Numbered from the stretch's first letter, positions 24,369 through 33,494 are shown. The stretch is DNA of 64,000 nucleotides from Desulfatibacillum aliphaticivorans DSM 15576 (GCF_000429905.1 NZ_AUCT01000019.1:1-64000), one strand, 5' to 3'. The notes: generated from the letters alone by a model not told the origin. A program made the numbers and translations.

Positions 24369-25757
24369 GTGGATTTGGGACTGAAAAATCGTGTCGCCCG
24401 GGCCGTAAGGGGAATAGTCGCTGTAGCTGTTGCGGCCCAGATAATCAGTTTTCAAGGATGTATCGGGCCTACATTTGAAGACGACTCCCTGGATCAAGTC
24501 ATGGAAAGGGGCAAGATCACCCTTTTAACCAGGGATTCGCTTCACACGCATTATATTTATAGAACTCAGCATACAGGATTTGAATACGACCTGGCATCGG
24601 CTTTCGCCGATCACCTGGGGGTCGAATTGGAGGTTCGATCCGTTAAAGAGGAGAAGCTGTTTTCCCTTCTCAGGAGCGGCCAGGGGGATTTTGCGGCCGC
24701 AGGCATCCGCGTCACTCCGGTCCGCAAAAAGCTGGTGGATTTTTCCGAGCCGTACGCCCAGTCGCAGATGTATCTTGTGGCCCATAAGGATAATCGTTTG
24801 ATTCTTTCCGTGGACGATATAAAGGGAAAAACGGTTTACGTGCGAAAGGGGAGCGCGGAGGAATATTGCCTTCGCCGCTTGCGGGACGGCGGGATTCATT
24901 TCAAGATAGAAACCCGCAGGAAGACCGTGGACAACCTCCTTAGCATGGTGGAGAATAAGCAGATTGAACTGACCGTGACGAGCGACCGCACCGCCGATTT
25001 GTACCGGCGCTATCACCCTGCTATCCAGACCCTGTTCCCCATTGGCGATTCCATGCCTGTGGCCTGGGCTGTTGCGCCGGGCCAGGCTTCCCTGCGGGAA
25101 GCCATAAACCGCTTTTTGGAGCAGGCGGAGGATAACGGCGCCATGCACGCCGTCAATACGCGGTATTTCGGCAACGGAACTTATCGCGAATACCTGGATT
25201 TGAGACGCTTTCACAACCGCATCAAATCCCGTCTGCCCCGATACCAGGATATGATCAAGGACGTGGCCCGGGAAAAGAACCTGGACTGGCGCCTGATCGC
25301 CGCCATGATGTACCAGGAGTCCCACTACGACCCGGAAGCGGTGAGCCGCACCGGGGTAAAGGGGCTTATGCAGATCACCCGGACGACCGCCTTGGAGATG
25401 GGCATTGAAAACCGCCTGGATCCCCGGCAGAGCATCGAGGCCGGGGCTGACTATCTCAACAAGCTCATTGGAATGTTTCCGGACGTTCCGGAGCCGGAAC
25501 GCACACGCCTGGCCCTGGCTTCCTATAACGTGGGGTACGGACACGTGAGGGACGCCATGGCTCTCGCCCGGGATTTGGACATGAACCCCATGGTCTGGCC
25601 CACCTTGGAAAAAACGCTGCCGCTTTTAAGGCAGAAGAAATACTATTCCAAGGCAAAGCACGGATACTGCCGGGGGTACGAACCCATCCACTACGTAAAC
25701 AACGTCATGGCCTATTACGATATTCTCCGGCGCAAGGCCGTTGTCTTGAGATCATGA
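24369..25757 (+). CDS. mltF: Membrane-bound lytic murein transglycosylase F (MltF-like)
   Basis: A 462-residue lipoprotein-like enzyme that cleaves peptidoglycan glycan strands. A hydrophobic signal ends in SFQGC, a plausible lipobox with Cys near residue 35. A solute-binding-protein family 3 domain follows (about 45-265: GKITLLTRDSLHTHYIYR, FEYDLASAFADHLGVELEV). The SLT domain lies at about 285-425, with catalytic Glu near 317 in MMYQESHYDPEA and GVKGLMQITRTTALEMG. The domain order is that of E. coli MltF. Starts at GTG with GAGGAA upstream. Its last four bases overlap the archease ATG. Confidence 0.9.
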   Translation: MDLGLKNRVARAVRGIVAVAVAAQIISFQGCIGPTFEDDSLDQVMERGKITLLTRDSLHTHYIYRTQHTGFEYDLASAFADHLGVELEVRSVKEEKLFSLLRSGQGDFAAAGIRVTPVRKKLVDFSEPYAQSQMYLVAHKDNRLILSVDDIKGKTVYVRKGSAEEYCLRRLRDGGIHFKIETRRKTVDNLLSMVENKQIELTVTSDRTADLYRRYHPAIQTLFPIGDSMPVAWAVAPGQASLREAINRFLEQAEDNGAMHAVNTRYFGNGTYREYLDLRRFHNRIKSRLPRYQDMIKDVAREKNLDWRLIAAMMYQESHYDPEAVSRTGVKGLMQITRTTALEMGIENRLDPRQSIEAGADYLNKLIGMFPDVPEPERTRLALASYNVGYGHVRDAMALARDLDMNPMVWPTLEKTLPLLRQKKYYSKAKHGYCRGYEPIHYVNNVMAYYDILRRKAVVLRS

Positions 25758-26179
25758 AAAAGAAAACCGAATACACGCTGATCGATCATACCGCGGACTA
25801 CGGATTCACCCTTTGCGCGGAAAGCCCGGAAGAATTGTTTGCAAACGCGGCCCTTGCCCTGACCGACCTGATGCTGGGCGACTCCCCCGTAGAGCCCCGT
25901 TTGAAGCATCGAATAAAGGTTGAAGGGGAGGACCGGACGGATCTTATGGTCAACTGGCTCCGGGAAATTCTGTTTTTATTTGCAGGCGAAGGGGAGGCGT
26001 TCTCCCACGCTGAGGTGGAAACAGCGGAAGAGTCGTTTTTGTGCGCAACAGTGTATACGGAGGCGTACGACCCTGAAAAGCATGAAATCCTGGAGGAAAT
26101 CAAGGCTGTGACCTACCATCAGGCCAGGGTTGAACAAACGGATGGCGGATGGGAGTGCCAGGTTATTTGCGACGTGTAA
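25754..26179 (+). CDS. Archease, activator of RtcB RNA ligase
   Basis: A 141-residue protein opening YTLIDHTADYGFTLCAESPEE, the archease signature in which conserved acidic residues bind metal. It speeds formation of the RtcB-GMP intermediate and allows multiple turnover. It overlaps mltF by ATGA and precedes rtcB by 12 bases, the usual archease-RtcB pairing. Confidence 0.93.
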   Translation: MKKKTEYTLIDHTADYGFTLCAESPEELFANAALALTDLMLGDSPVEPRLKHRIKVEGEDRTDLMVNWLREILFLFAGEGEAFSHAEVETAEESFLCATVYTEAYDPEKHEILEEIKAVTYHQARVEQTDGGWECQVICDV

Positions 26180-26191
26180 AGGAGTATGGCC

Positions 26192-27625
26192 ATGCGTCTT
26201 ATTGAAAAAAGCCCCTATTGCTACGAAATAGCCCAGGAAGGGAACATGCGGGTTCCCGGCCGCATATACACCAGCAAAGCCCTCATGCCCGGCATGGAGG
26301 CCGATCAAAGCCTCAAACAGGTGGCCAACGTGGCGACCCTGCCCGGGATCGTCAAAGCCTCCATGGCCATGCCCGACATCCACTGGGGATACGGCTTTTC
26401 CATCGGCGGCGTGGCGGCCTTTGACTGGCAGGACGGGGTCATCTCCCCCGGCGGCGTGGGCTACGACATCAACTGCGGGGTCCGGCTGGCGGCCACCTCG
26501 TTGGATATGGACAGCCTGCAGCCCTATTTAGATAAAATCGCCGACGCCCTGTACCAGGGCATACCCTGCGGGGTGGGCTCCACGGGATTCGTCAAACTGA
26601 ACCAAAAGGAAGCCAAAAGGGTGCTTGAACAAGGCAGCCGCTGGGCGGTCTCCCAGGGTATGGGCGCGGATTCGGACCTGGAGCATACCGAGGAAAACGG
26701 CTGCATGGGCGCCGCGGATTCGGAAGCGGTCAGCGAACGGGCTTTGCAGCGGGGCCTCAAGCAGTTGGGCACCCTGGGCTCGGGCAACCATTTTTTGGAA
26801 GTCGGGGTGGTGGACGAAGTCTTTGACCTTGCCATTGCTGACGTCTATGGCCTGTCTGAAGGACAGGTCACCGTTTTTCTTCATTCCGGATCCCGGGGGC
26901 TGGGATACCAGGTTTGCGACGATTATCTGGCGCGCATGACGAAGAAGTCCAAGGATTTGGGCATAGAGCTTCCCGACCGCCAACTGGTCTGCTCGTGGAT
27001 CAACTCCAAATTGGGCAAGGAGTATTACTCCGCCATGGCTTGCGCAGCCAATTACGCCTGGGCCAACCGGCAGATACTCATGCATCAGGCGGAGGAGGTC
27101 TTGCTGAAAACCCTGGGCATGTGCCCGCGGGACCTGGGCATGCGTCTGATTTATGACGTGTGCCACAACATCGCCAAAAAGGAAACCCACGTGGTGGACG
27201 GCGTGTCCCGCGCTTTGTGCGTGCACAGAAAAGGGGCCACCCGAGCTTTTGCCCCGGGGCATCCTGACGTTTGCAGCGCCTACAGGAAGGTGGGGCAGCC
27301 GGTTTTGGTTCCGGGCGACATGGGAACCTGCTCTTATGTGCTGGCCGGTACGGAAAAGGCCATGGAGGAGACCTTCGGCTCCACCTGTCACGGCGCCGGC
27401 CGGGTCATGAGCCGCACCCAGGCGAAAAAAGCGGTCAAGGGCCGTTCCATCCATCGGGAGTTGCTGGATAAGGGCATTCGTGTGAAATGGACCGGCCGCA
27501 CGACTCTGGCGGAAGAGGTTCCCGAGGCCTATAAAAACGTGAGTGAGGTGGTGGAAGTGGTGCACGGCGCCGGGATTTCCCGAAAGGTGGCCAGGCTCCG
27601 TCCGGTGGTCGTGGTTAAGGGGTAG
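26192..27625 (+). CDS. rtcB: RtcB RNA-splicing / repair ligase
   Basis: A 477-residue GTP- and Mn-dependent ligase joining 2',3'-cyclic-phosphate or 3'-phosphate ends to 5'-OH ends. Diagnostic motifs: GYDINCGVRL, GSGNHFLEVG, HSGSRGLGYQV and GSTCHGAGRVMSR with the guanylated His at residue 400. The ATG at 26192 is chosen because AAGGAG is eight bases before it; the ATG two codons earlier lies only two bases from that site. No rtcR regulator or sigma-54 promoter was seen, so expression probably follows mltF rather than the stress-induced rtcBA pattern. Confidence 0.95.
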   Translation: MRLIEKSPYCYEIAQEGNMRVPGRIYTSKALMPGMEADQSLKQVANVATLPGIVKASMAMPDIHWGYGFSIGGVAAFDWQDGVISPGGVGYDINCGVRLAATSLDMDSLQPYLDKIADALYQGIPCGVGSTGFVKLNQKEAKRVLEQGSRWAVSQGMGADSDLEHTEENGCMGAADSEAVSERALQRGLKQLGTLGSGNHFLEVGVVDEVFDLAIADVYGLSEGQVTVFLHSGSRGLGYQVCDDYLARMTKKSKDLGIELPDRQLVCSWINSKLGKEYYSAMACAANYAWANRQILMHQAEEVLLKTLGMCPRDLGMRLIYDVCHNIAKKETHVVDGVSRALCVHRKGATRAFAPGHPDVCSAYRKVGQPVLVPGDMGTCSYVLAGTEKAMEETFGSTCHGAGRVMSRTQAKKAVKGRSIHRELLDKGIRVKWTGRTTLAEEVPEAYKNVSEVVEVVHGAGISRKVARLRPVVVVKG

Positions 27626-27764
27626 ATCTGTCTGGTACGTATTTTGCTAAAATTTAGGCTGTTATCCATGCGACCTTAAGTTGGGCGAGCAGGGCCGCGT
27701 AGATTGCAGGTGGACGGCGTTAGCCCTGAACTGATTATGTCAGCCTCTGACAAGGCGGGTCCGT

Positions 27765-29813
27765 GTGAAGAATTTCCTTTTATTGGCCATAGCGTGCGTG
27801 GGCGTGACAGCGCTTTTCTTCATAGATGCGTGGCTTTTGAAGGACGTGGAAAGAAAGCATCAGGAAGACTTTCTTATCATGTCGGAGACAGCCCGAATCC
27901 GTCTGGAAAACAGCATCCAATCCCGGTTTAACGCCGTAAGCGCTCTGGAAGCGCTTTTTATTATCCATCCCCGGACAAAGCCGGAGGAATTCGCCCGTTT
28001 CGCCCAATCGTTGTTGGAGAAAAATCCTCCGGTCCGAGCCCTGCAGTACGCAGACTCCCAAACCCAGGTAACTTACGTTTATCCGCCCAAAGGCAACGAA
28101 ATCACCATAACCAAGCCAATGGTCCTCATTACGGATCCCAAAAGGGGGCCGTTCACCAGAAAGGCGATAGAAGCCAAAAAACCCTCCCTCCAAGGCCCCT
28201 TTTCTTTGCGTCAGGGAGGAATGGGCGTGGTCGTCCGGACGCCGATTTTCGACGGCGACAAGTTTTTGGGCCTCGCCATAGGGGTGTACGATCTGCCGGC
28301 GCTGATTAAGGAAGCCGTCTGCGAGGAGCGGCACGCGGGAATCATCATGCAACTGGCCGACCTGAACGATCATGTTTTTTCCGGGCCCGAGCAATTGTCG
28401 GGAAGGATCTATAGGCAAATCGTCCGGGTGCTTGACCAGACGTGGGTCATGACCTCCATGCCCATGGAGGCAAAAAAGCCTCCCCAACTGCCCCGCGCAC
28501 TCACCTGGATTTTCGGTCTGGCGGGCCTGACGGCCATTATTATGGCAATCAGTCTTTCACGGCGGCAAACGGCCCGTCTGGAGCAGACGGTCAAAATGAG
28601 AACCAAGGAGTTGGAAGAAGCCAACCTGGCTTTGGCCCGGGATCTTGAAGAAATCCAAAGGATGGAAAAGCAATTGCTCCACGCCCACAGGATGCGCTCC
28701 ATTGGAACGCTTTCAGGAGGCATCGCCCATGAGTTCAATAATTTATTGAGCATCATACTCGGCAATACGGAGCTTGCTTTGGAAGACGCCCCGGAAAACA
28801 GGGAAAGCCGGATGTTTTTGCAGGACGTGATTGCTGCATGCGCCCGGGGCAAAAAAGTGGTGCAGCAGATTATGCGTTTCAGCCGGAAAACCCCATCGGG
28901 AAAAACCCGGCTGAACGTGGGCCCGATTACCACGCAGGCCCTGAAGCTCATCAGGGGGACAATCGGAAAGGGGGTGGAGTTTCGTCCCCGTTACTCCCCG
29001 GAGGACGGATGGATTCTTGGAGATCCCCAAGAGATTCAGCAGGTTGTTGTGCAATTAATCACCAATTCGGTCCAGGCGCTGGGGAGCGCGGGAGGACTGG
29101 TTGACGTTCGCATATACACCAAAGAGCTTTTTACGCCCCTCCGGGTTTTTGGTCAGGACCTTCCTCCCGGAAAATACGTGTGTATAGAAGTGCAGGACAA
29201 CGGCCATGGCATTGCACCGCAGGCCATGGAACGGATTTTTGAGCCCTATTTCACCACCAGGGGGTTCGGCCGCAACCTGGGCATGGGGCTTTCCGTGGTG
29301 CAGGGAATCCTTTTGGGGCATGGAGGCGGAATCAGGATTGAGAGTGAAGAAGGCCGGGGGACCCGGGCATTATGCTTCTTTCCCGCAGCGGAAGCAGTGG
29401 AGCAGGAAGAGGCCGCCAATGGGGATGTCATTGCCGGCGGCACGGAAAGTATTTTGTTTGTGGACGATGAAGAATCCATTGCAAGAACCAATAAAATCCG
29501 TCTGGAGCGGCTGGGGTATTCGGTGACGGAGGCTTTGGACCCGGCAAAGGCTCTGGCCATGGTGGAGGAAGATCCCTTGCGATTTGATCTGGTTATTACG
29601 GATTTGACCATGCCGGGAATGAAGGGGGATCGGTTAATCCGGCTTATCCGCAAAATCCGGCCGGACCTCAAGTGCATCTTGTGCAGCGGGTATAACGACG
29701 CAGTCTCCGATGAAGCGATTGAAGAAATAGGGGCAAGCGCCTGGCTGAGCAAACCGGCCAAGGGTCTGGATTTGGCCCGCATTGTGCGTAAAACCCTGGA
29801 CGGCGTAACCTGA
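27765..29813 (+). CDS. CHASE-domain hybrid histidine kinase with receiver domain
   Basis: A 682-residue membrane sensor. An N-terminal helix (about 4-22) precedes a periplasmic CHASE-like domain (about 45-230, with ARIRLENSIQSRFNAVSALE and GPFSLRQGGMGVVVRTPIF). A second helix (about 247-267) and a coiled coil lead to HisKA with the phospho-His at 322 (GGIAHEFNNLLSIILGNTEL). An ATPase domain (about 415-540: QDNGHGIAP, GFGRNLGMGLSVVQGI) and a C-terminal receiver with Asp in LVITDLTMPGMKG complete it. Starts at GTG. The missing partner output regulator is not next to it. Confidence 0.88.
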   Translation: MKNFLLLAIACVGVTALFFIDAWLLKDVERKHQEDFLIMSETARIRLENSIQSRFNAVSALEALFIIHPRTKPEEFARFAQSLLEKNPPVRALQYADSQTQVTYVYPPKGNEITITKPMVLITDPKRGPFTRKAIEAKKPSLQGPFSLRQGGMGVVVRTPIFDGDKFLGLAIGVYDLPALIKEAVCEERHAGIIMQLADLNDHVFSGPEQLSGRIYRQIVRVLDQTWVMTSMPMEAKKPPQLPRALTWIFGLAGLTAIIMAISLSRRQTARLEQTVKMRTKELEEANLALARDLEEIQRMEKQLLHAHRMRSIGTLSGGIAHEFNNLLSIILGNTELALEDAPENRESRMFLQDVIAACARGKKVVQQIMRFSRKTPSGKTRLNVGPITTQALKLIRGTIGKGVEFRPRYSPEDGWILGDPQEIQQVVVQLITNSVQALGSAGGLVDVRIYTKELFTPLRVFGQDLPPGKYVCIEVQDNGHGIAPQAMERIFEPYFTTRGFGRNLGMGLSVVQGILLGHGGGIRIESEEGRGTRALCFFPAAEAVEQEEAANGDVIAGGTESILFVDDEESIARTNKIRLERLGYSVTEALDPAKALAMVEEDPLRFDLVITDLTMPGMKGDRLIRLIRKIRPDLKCILCSGYNDAVSDEAIEEIGASAWLSKPAKGLDLARIVRKTLDGVT

Positions 29814-29817
29814 ACTC

Positions 29818-30780
29818 CTACTCCGGGATGTGAAACCGGCGGATAAAGGCGTCTTGCGTCCCGCTCTCCCTAACCCTGGCCAGGGTGGACTCCGCCTCAT
29901 TTCTATCGCTGAAAGGCCCCACCAAAACCCGGTACCAGACGCTCCCCTGCTCCTCGTCCTTGCGCACGAACGCGGCGAATCCCTTTTTGTGCATGGAGGC
30001 CGCTGTTTCCACGGCGCCGTCTTCCTCATGAAAAGCCCCCACCTGCAGCTCAAAACTGTCCGACCCCGCAGACTCTTCTACATGGAATTCCGTCTCCTGG
30101 GCGGCGGGAACCCGGGCGACCAAAGTGCGGCAAAGGTCGTCCACCACCCGCACTCGAACCACTTCCCGCATGTTCATGCCTGAGCGCATGGCCGTAAGAG
30201 GGATGGACAAGACGTCCAGGGGAACTCCCCCGTCATGAAAGCAGGCCTCCTCAAAGTCCGTCCAGACCTTTTCTCCCGTGCGGGTGTCATACACCTCCAA
30301 AGAGGTCGCTACGCAGACCGAAGAAAAGACGCCGATATAAACCCTGCTGCATTTGGTGACGGACCCGTAAACCACGGCGTCGGCGTGCAAAAGCTCGCCC
30401 AACTTGCGAACCTCTACGCTTTGCACGTCCTCAAAGCTGGAAAGGCCTATGGATTCCAGCCTGGCGTCCACTTCCCCAAGTTCGACGTCCTCATAATGCT
30501 TGGGCGACAGATGACTGTACAAACTCTCGCGCACCAGTTGGGCGATTTCAGGGCATTCGGTCAGGTTTTCAAATGGAAGCAGAGCTACGGAATGGGGAGG
30601 GCAGGTCCGGGAGGCGCGGGTTTGAAAATTTCCGGGAGACTCGTCCAAATGAGACGAACACCCCTGGAAAGCAAACATAAGGGCTAAAAGCGCCGAAACC
30701 AATGCGAATACAAGCGATTTACCGCGGCGCGCGCGGATATATTGCGGAGCTTTGCCGTCTCCCGAAAAAAATAATTCCAA
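29818..30780 (-). CDS. Probable lipoprotein with C-terminal SPOR domain
   Basis: A 320-residue protein. After a basic n-region (RARRGK) and hydrophobic stretch comes FAFQGC with lipid-modifiable Cys41. The middle part (about 60-225: SVALLPFENLTECPEIAQLV, ADAVVYGSVTKCSRVY, EVYDTRTGEKVWTDFE) resembles GNA1162/DUF799-type outer-membrane lipoproteins with a beta-sheet ligand fold. The last 75 residues (SFELQVGAFHEEDGAVETAA...VWYRVLVGPFSDRNEAES) form a SPOR domain, which binds denuded septal peptidoglycan. The start is TTG with only a weak ribosome site, so the N-terminus is uncertain. It converges on the hybrid kinase gene, ends five bases apart. Confidence 0.75.
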   Translation of the reverse strand: MELFFSGDGKAPQYIRARRGKSLVFALVSALLALMFAFQGCSSHLDESPGNFQTRASRTCPPHSVALLPFENLTECPEIAQLVRESLYSHLSPKHYEDVELGEVDARLESIGLSSFEDVQSVEVRKLGELLHADAVVYGSVTKCSRVYIGVFSSVCVATSLEVYDTRTGEKVWTDFEEACFHDGGVPLDVLSIPLTAMRSGMNMREVVRVRVVDDLCRTLVARVPAAQETEFHVEESAGSDSFELQVGAFHEEDGAVETAASMHKKGFAAFVRKDEEQGSVWYRVLVGPFSDRNEAESTLARVRESGTQDAFIRRFHIPE

Positions 30781-30816
30781 TTGTCTAACTCACTTGAACA
30801 GGCTGTGAATCCCCCC

Positions 30817-30832
30817 TCATAATTTATTATGA
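30817..30832. promoter_or_regulatory. Inverted repeat upstream of the SPOR lipoprotein gene
   Basis: TCATAAT and ATTATGA are separated by TT, 37 bases before the TTG start. On the minus strand it overlaps AT-rich sequence that could serve as a -10 region, so an operator role is plausible. Confidence 0.35.
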
Positions 30833-30928
30833 AATCAGAACTAGAAAGGTCAGTCAAGAGCCAAGGGGCGATATGAGGTTATTATGTGAAAATCCGTCGT
30901 TTGGCAATGGTTGGGACCAAGGAAGGGC

Positions 30929-31006
30929 AAAAAAAAATCCCCTGGCTAGAGCAGGGCGCTCTGCCAGGGGCTCCTTTAAGAAAAGGGGGGGTCTTTTCCC
31001 TAAGGT
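30929..31006 (-). ncRNA. Candidate small RNA (or free-standing leader) of about 78 nt
   Basis: Transcription from the promoter at 31013-31041 would start near 31006 on the minus strand. It would end after a strong intrinsic terminator: CCCCTGGC pairs with GCCAGGGG (8 bp), inner GAGC/GCTC pairs (4 bp), loop GCCCT, then nine consecutive T residues (30929-30937). The 78-nt product has no ATG, and contains a C-run and the single-stranded segment TTAAAGGAG just before the hairpin. The next minus-strand gene begins about 150 bases further on and has its own putative control sequences, so an independent sRNA is favoured over an attenuator; neither is proved. Confidence 0.5.
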
Positions 31007-31012
31007 GAGAAA

Positions 31013-31041
31013 ATAATAAGAACCTCATGGTCCCTTGTCAA
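31013..31041 (-). promoter_or_regulatory. Consensus sigma-70 promoter of the candidate small RNA
   Basis: On the minus strand TTGACA (31036-31041, perfect) and TATTAT (31013-31018, one mismatch) are exactly 17 bases apart. AT-rich sequence upstream could act as an UP element. Confidence 0.7.
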
Positions 31042-31084
31042 GAGAAAGTAATACGGCTAGTCAAAAAATAATGATAAAAATAAA

Positions 31085-31114
31085 TATAAATATTTGTAAT
31101 ATATAATATTTATA
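31085..31114. promoter_or_regulatory. 10-bp perfect inverted repeat upstream of the small RNA promoter
   Basis: TATAAATATT and AATATTTATA flank ten AT-rich bases, centred about 60 bases upstream of the -35 box. Apart from this and the elements to its left, the gap up to trmL at 31373 shows no gene. Confidence 0.45.
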
Positions 31115-31372
31115 GGGTTTAAAAATTGTACGAAGATACAAAAATTCCTAACTAGAATAACTGTCAAGCATTTTTTGCCTTGGCCGATCCGAACGGATTT
31201 TTTCCTCCATGTCCAGACCTTTGGAATCACCAGGAATTTTTATGTCTTTTTCTGAGAAAGCCGCCCTGTCTTGAATCCTTGGGAAAAAAAGGCTATCCCA
31301 ATACGGGACAAAGGCCTGGGCAATGATTATACTATTCTAACTTGGGGTCAAATCCCCCTTTGGGTTTGGGTT

Positions 31373-31849
31373 ATGGAAAGACACATAGTACTGGTTGAAC
31401 CGGAAATTCATTGGAACACGGGCAATATTGGCCGCACGTGCCTGGGCGCGGGAGCTGATTTGCATCTGATCAAGCCTTTGGGCTTTTCCCTGGACAGCAG
31501 CCATGTAAAAAGGGCCGGCCTGGATTATTGGGAAAAGGTTCGGCTGCACACCTGGGGGTCGTTTGACGAGTTCTCCGCCAAGATGCAGAATGCTCCTGAC
31601 GAGACCCTTTTGTTCTCCAAACTTGGGGCGCGTCCGTTTTGGGACATGCCCTCTCACATGACCCGTTTGTTTTTGGTTTTGGGCGCGGAAACCCGGGGGC
31701 TGCCCCAGGGCGTTCTGGACCAATACCCGGGGAATGTGTATCATGTGCCCATAACCAATGAGATTCGCAGTCTGAACCTGTCGACCACGGCCGGCATAGT
31801 CCTTTATGAAAGCATGCGGGGGCTTCCGCCGGGGCATGCTTGGAAATAA
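31373..31849 (+). CDS. trmL: tRNA (cytidine(34)-2'-O)-methyltransferase TrmL
   Basis: A 158-residue SPOUT methyltransferase that methylates the wobble ribose of leucine tRNAs. It opens ERHIVLVEPEIHWNTGNIGR and carries the knot motifs LFLVLGAETRGLP and IRSLNLSTTAGIVLYE near the C-terminus. The start at 31373 gives the normal family length of about 155; upstream codons in the same frame do not fit the family. The site before it (GGGTTTGGG) is weak. Confidence 0.92.
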   Translation: MERHIVLVEPEIHWNTGNIGRTCLGAGADLHLIKPLGFSLDSSHVKRAGLDYWEKVRLHTWGSFDEFSAKMQNAPDETLLFSKLGARPFWDMPSHMTRLFLVLGAETRGLPQGVLDQYPGNVYHVPITNEIRSLNLSTTAGIVLYESMRGLPPGHAWK

Positions 31850-31874
31850 GAAGACGAACAGGAGCCAATGCGTT

Positions 31875-33449
31875 TTGAGTACAGCAAATTCCAACACACA
31901 GCCGGGCGCACACACGAAAAGCGCCTGGGTGCAGACAGTTGAAATACCGGCGCCAAGCCTGGAAAATAATACCGCTTTCGTAGAACGTTTATGCAGCCAG
32001 TTGGAAAAACCCATGGGCGGCATGAAAATATCGGTGGACATGGAGGTGTTGAAGGCCCTCCCGAAAATTCTCCGGACCGGAGAAGGCGCCATGGATTGCA
32101 CGCTTTTCGGCCAGGGCGGGGAAGCGGTGCTTGTGGGGGTTGCGCCCAAAAAGGCCGGCCCCTTGCCAGGGCTCGCCGTGGACCTGGGAACCACCCGCGT
32201 GGTTTTGCGCTTGGTGGACATGCGGACCGGACAGGTGTTAAAGGAGTCCTCCTTTGACAATCCCCAGGGGCGGATAGGGCCTGACGTGCTGGCAAGAATT
32301 CATTACGCCGAGCAGGAAGGCGGACTGGAGGAGTTGCAAAGCCACATTGGGCAAGGCATCAGCCAGGAAGGCGCCCGTCTGGCCGCCGCTTGCGGCCTTT
32401 CCCCCAAGGACGTTTATTGCGTCGCCGCCGCCGGAAACACAGCCATGACCCATTTGCTGCTGGGGGCCGATCCCTATTGGATCATCCGGGAGCCGTACAC
32501 CCCCATGGTCAACAGCCCCGGTTTTCTCAAGTGCCGGGATATTGGCCTGGACTTTGCCAAATCCGCCAGAGTCTATGTGTTTCCCAACGTAGGCAGCTAT
32601 TTCGGCGGAGACCTTTTGGCGGGAATTCTGTCCTCGGACATGTACTGCAAGGAAGACGTCTCCATGTTGGTGGACGTGGGCACCAACGCGGAAGTGGTGG
32701 TGGGCAATAAGGACTGGCTTATGGCTTGCGCAGGCGCGGCCGGACCCGCCCTGGAAGGCGGGGTGACCGCCATGGGCATGCTGGCAGGCCCCGGCGCCAT
32801 TGAAAAAGTCCGCATAGACCCCAAAACCCGCGAGTTCGTTTTTCAAACCATTGGGGGCATCAAGCCTGTTGGCATTTGCGGCTCCGGCGTCATCGACCTG
32901 GCCGCCCAGCTTTTTTTGGCCGGCATGATCGACCTCCGGGGCAAGCTGGTTCCCTCTGCCTGCGAAGGACGCCTGACCGAACAGGACGAAATTCCGGCAT
33001 TGATTATTGTCAGTAAAGAAGACTCCGCCAATGGCCGGGCCTTATTGTTCTCCCAGGCCGACCTGGACAGCCTGGTGCGCTCCAAGGCCGCCATGTACAC
33101 CATTTTGCGCACCATCACCAATACGGTAGGGCTGGCGTTCACCGACCTGGCCGAATTCAATATTGCAGGAACCTTCGGCTCCTACATTGATCCTGTGTCA
33201 GCCATTACAATAGGCATGATCCCCGATCTGCCCCTTTCCACCTACAAGGCCTTGGGCAATACGTCCCTGGAAGGCGCCACCCAGGTTTTGCTTCAACGGG
33301 AAGCCGTGGGAGTTGTCAGGGAGATTCGCGAAAAAATCACCTATATGGAGCTGAATGTAAATCAGGAGTTCATGAACCGCTTTTCGGCGGCCAAGTTCAT
33401 CCCCCATACCAATCCGGCTTTATTTCCCTCGGTGAAGATACCGCAATAA
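31875..33449 (+). CDS. ASKHA ATPase, DUF4445 / corrinoid-protein activator-like
   Basis: About 524 residues of the ASKHA (actin/Hsp70-like) ATPase fold, as in RACE proteins such as RamA that reductively reactivate corrinoid enzymes. Nucleotide-site motifs: LAVDLGTTRVVLRL, VAAAGNTAMTHLLLG, LVDVGTNAEVVVGN and GICGSGVIDLAAQL. The N-terminal [2Fe-2S] ferredoxin domain of classical RACE proteins is absent, and no corrinoid protein or methyltransferase gene lies nearby. TTG at 31875 is chosen because AGGAG sits ten bases before it; ATGs at 31806 or 31836 would overlap or abut trmL without a good ribosome site. Confidence 0.8.
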   Translation: MSTANSNTQPGAHTKSAWVQTVEIPAPSLENNTAFVERLCSQLEKPMGGMKISVDMEVLKALPKILRTGEGAMDCTLFGQGGEAVLVGVAPKKAGPLPGLAVDLGTTRVVLRLVDMRTGQVLKESSFDNPQGRIGPDVLARIHYAEQEGGLEELQSHIGQGISQEGARLAAACGLSPKDVYCVAAAGNTAMTHLLLGADPYWIIREPYTPMVNSPGFLKCRDIGLDFAKSARVYVFPNVGSYFGGDLLAGILSSDMYCKEDVSMLVDVGTNAEVVVGNKDWLMACAGAAGPALEGGVTAMGMLAGPGAIEKVRIDPKTREFVFQTIGGIKPVGICGSGVIDLAAQLFLAGMIDLRGKLVPSACEGRLTEQDEIPALIIVSKEDSANGRALLFSQADLDSLVRSKAAMYTILRTITNTVGLAFTDLAEFNIAGTFGSYIDPVSAITIGMIPDLPLSTYKALGNTSLEGATQVLLQREAVGVVREIREKITYMELNVNQEFMNRFSAAKFIPHTNPALFPSVKIPQ

Positions 33450-33494
33450 AGCCATGGAAATCCGCAACGATCCGGAGCCATGAAAGGATGCATG

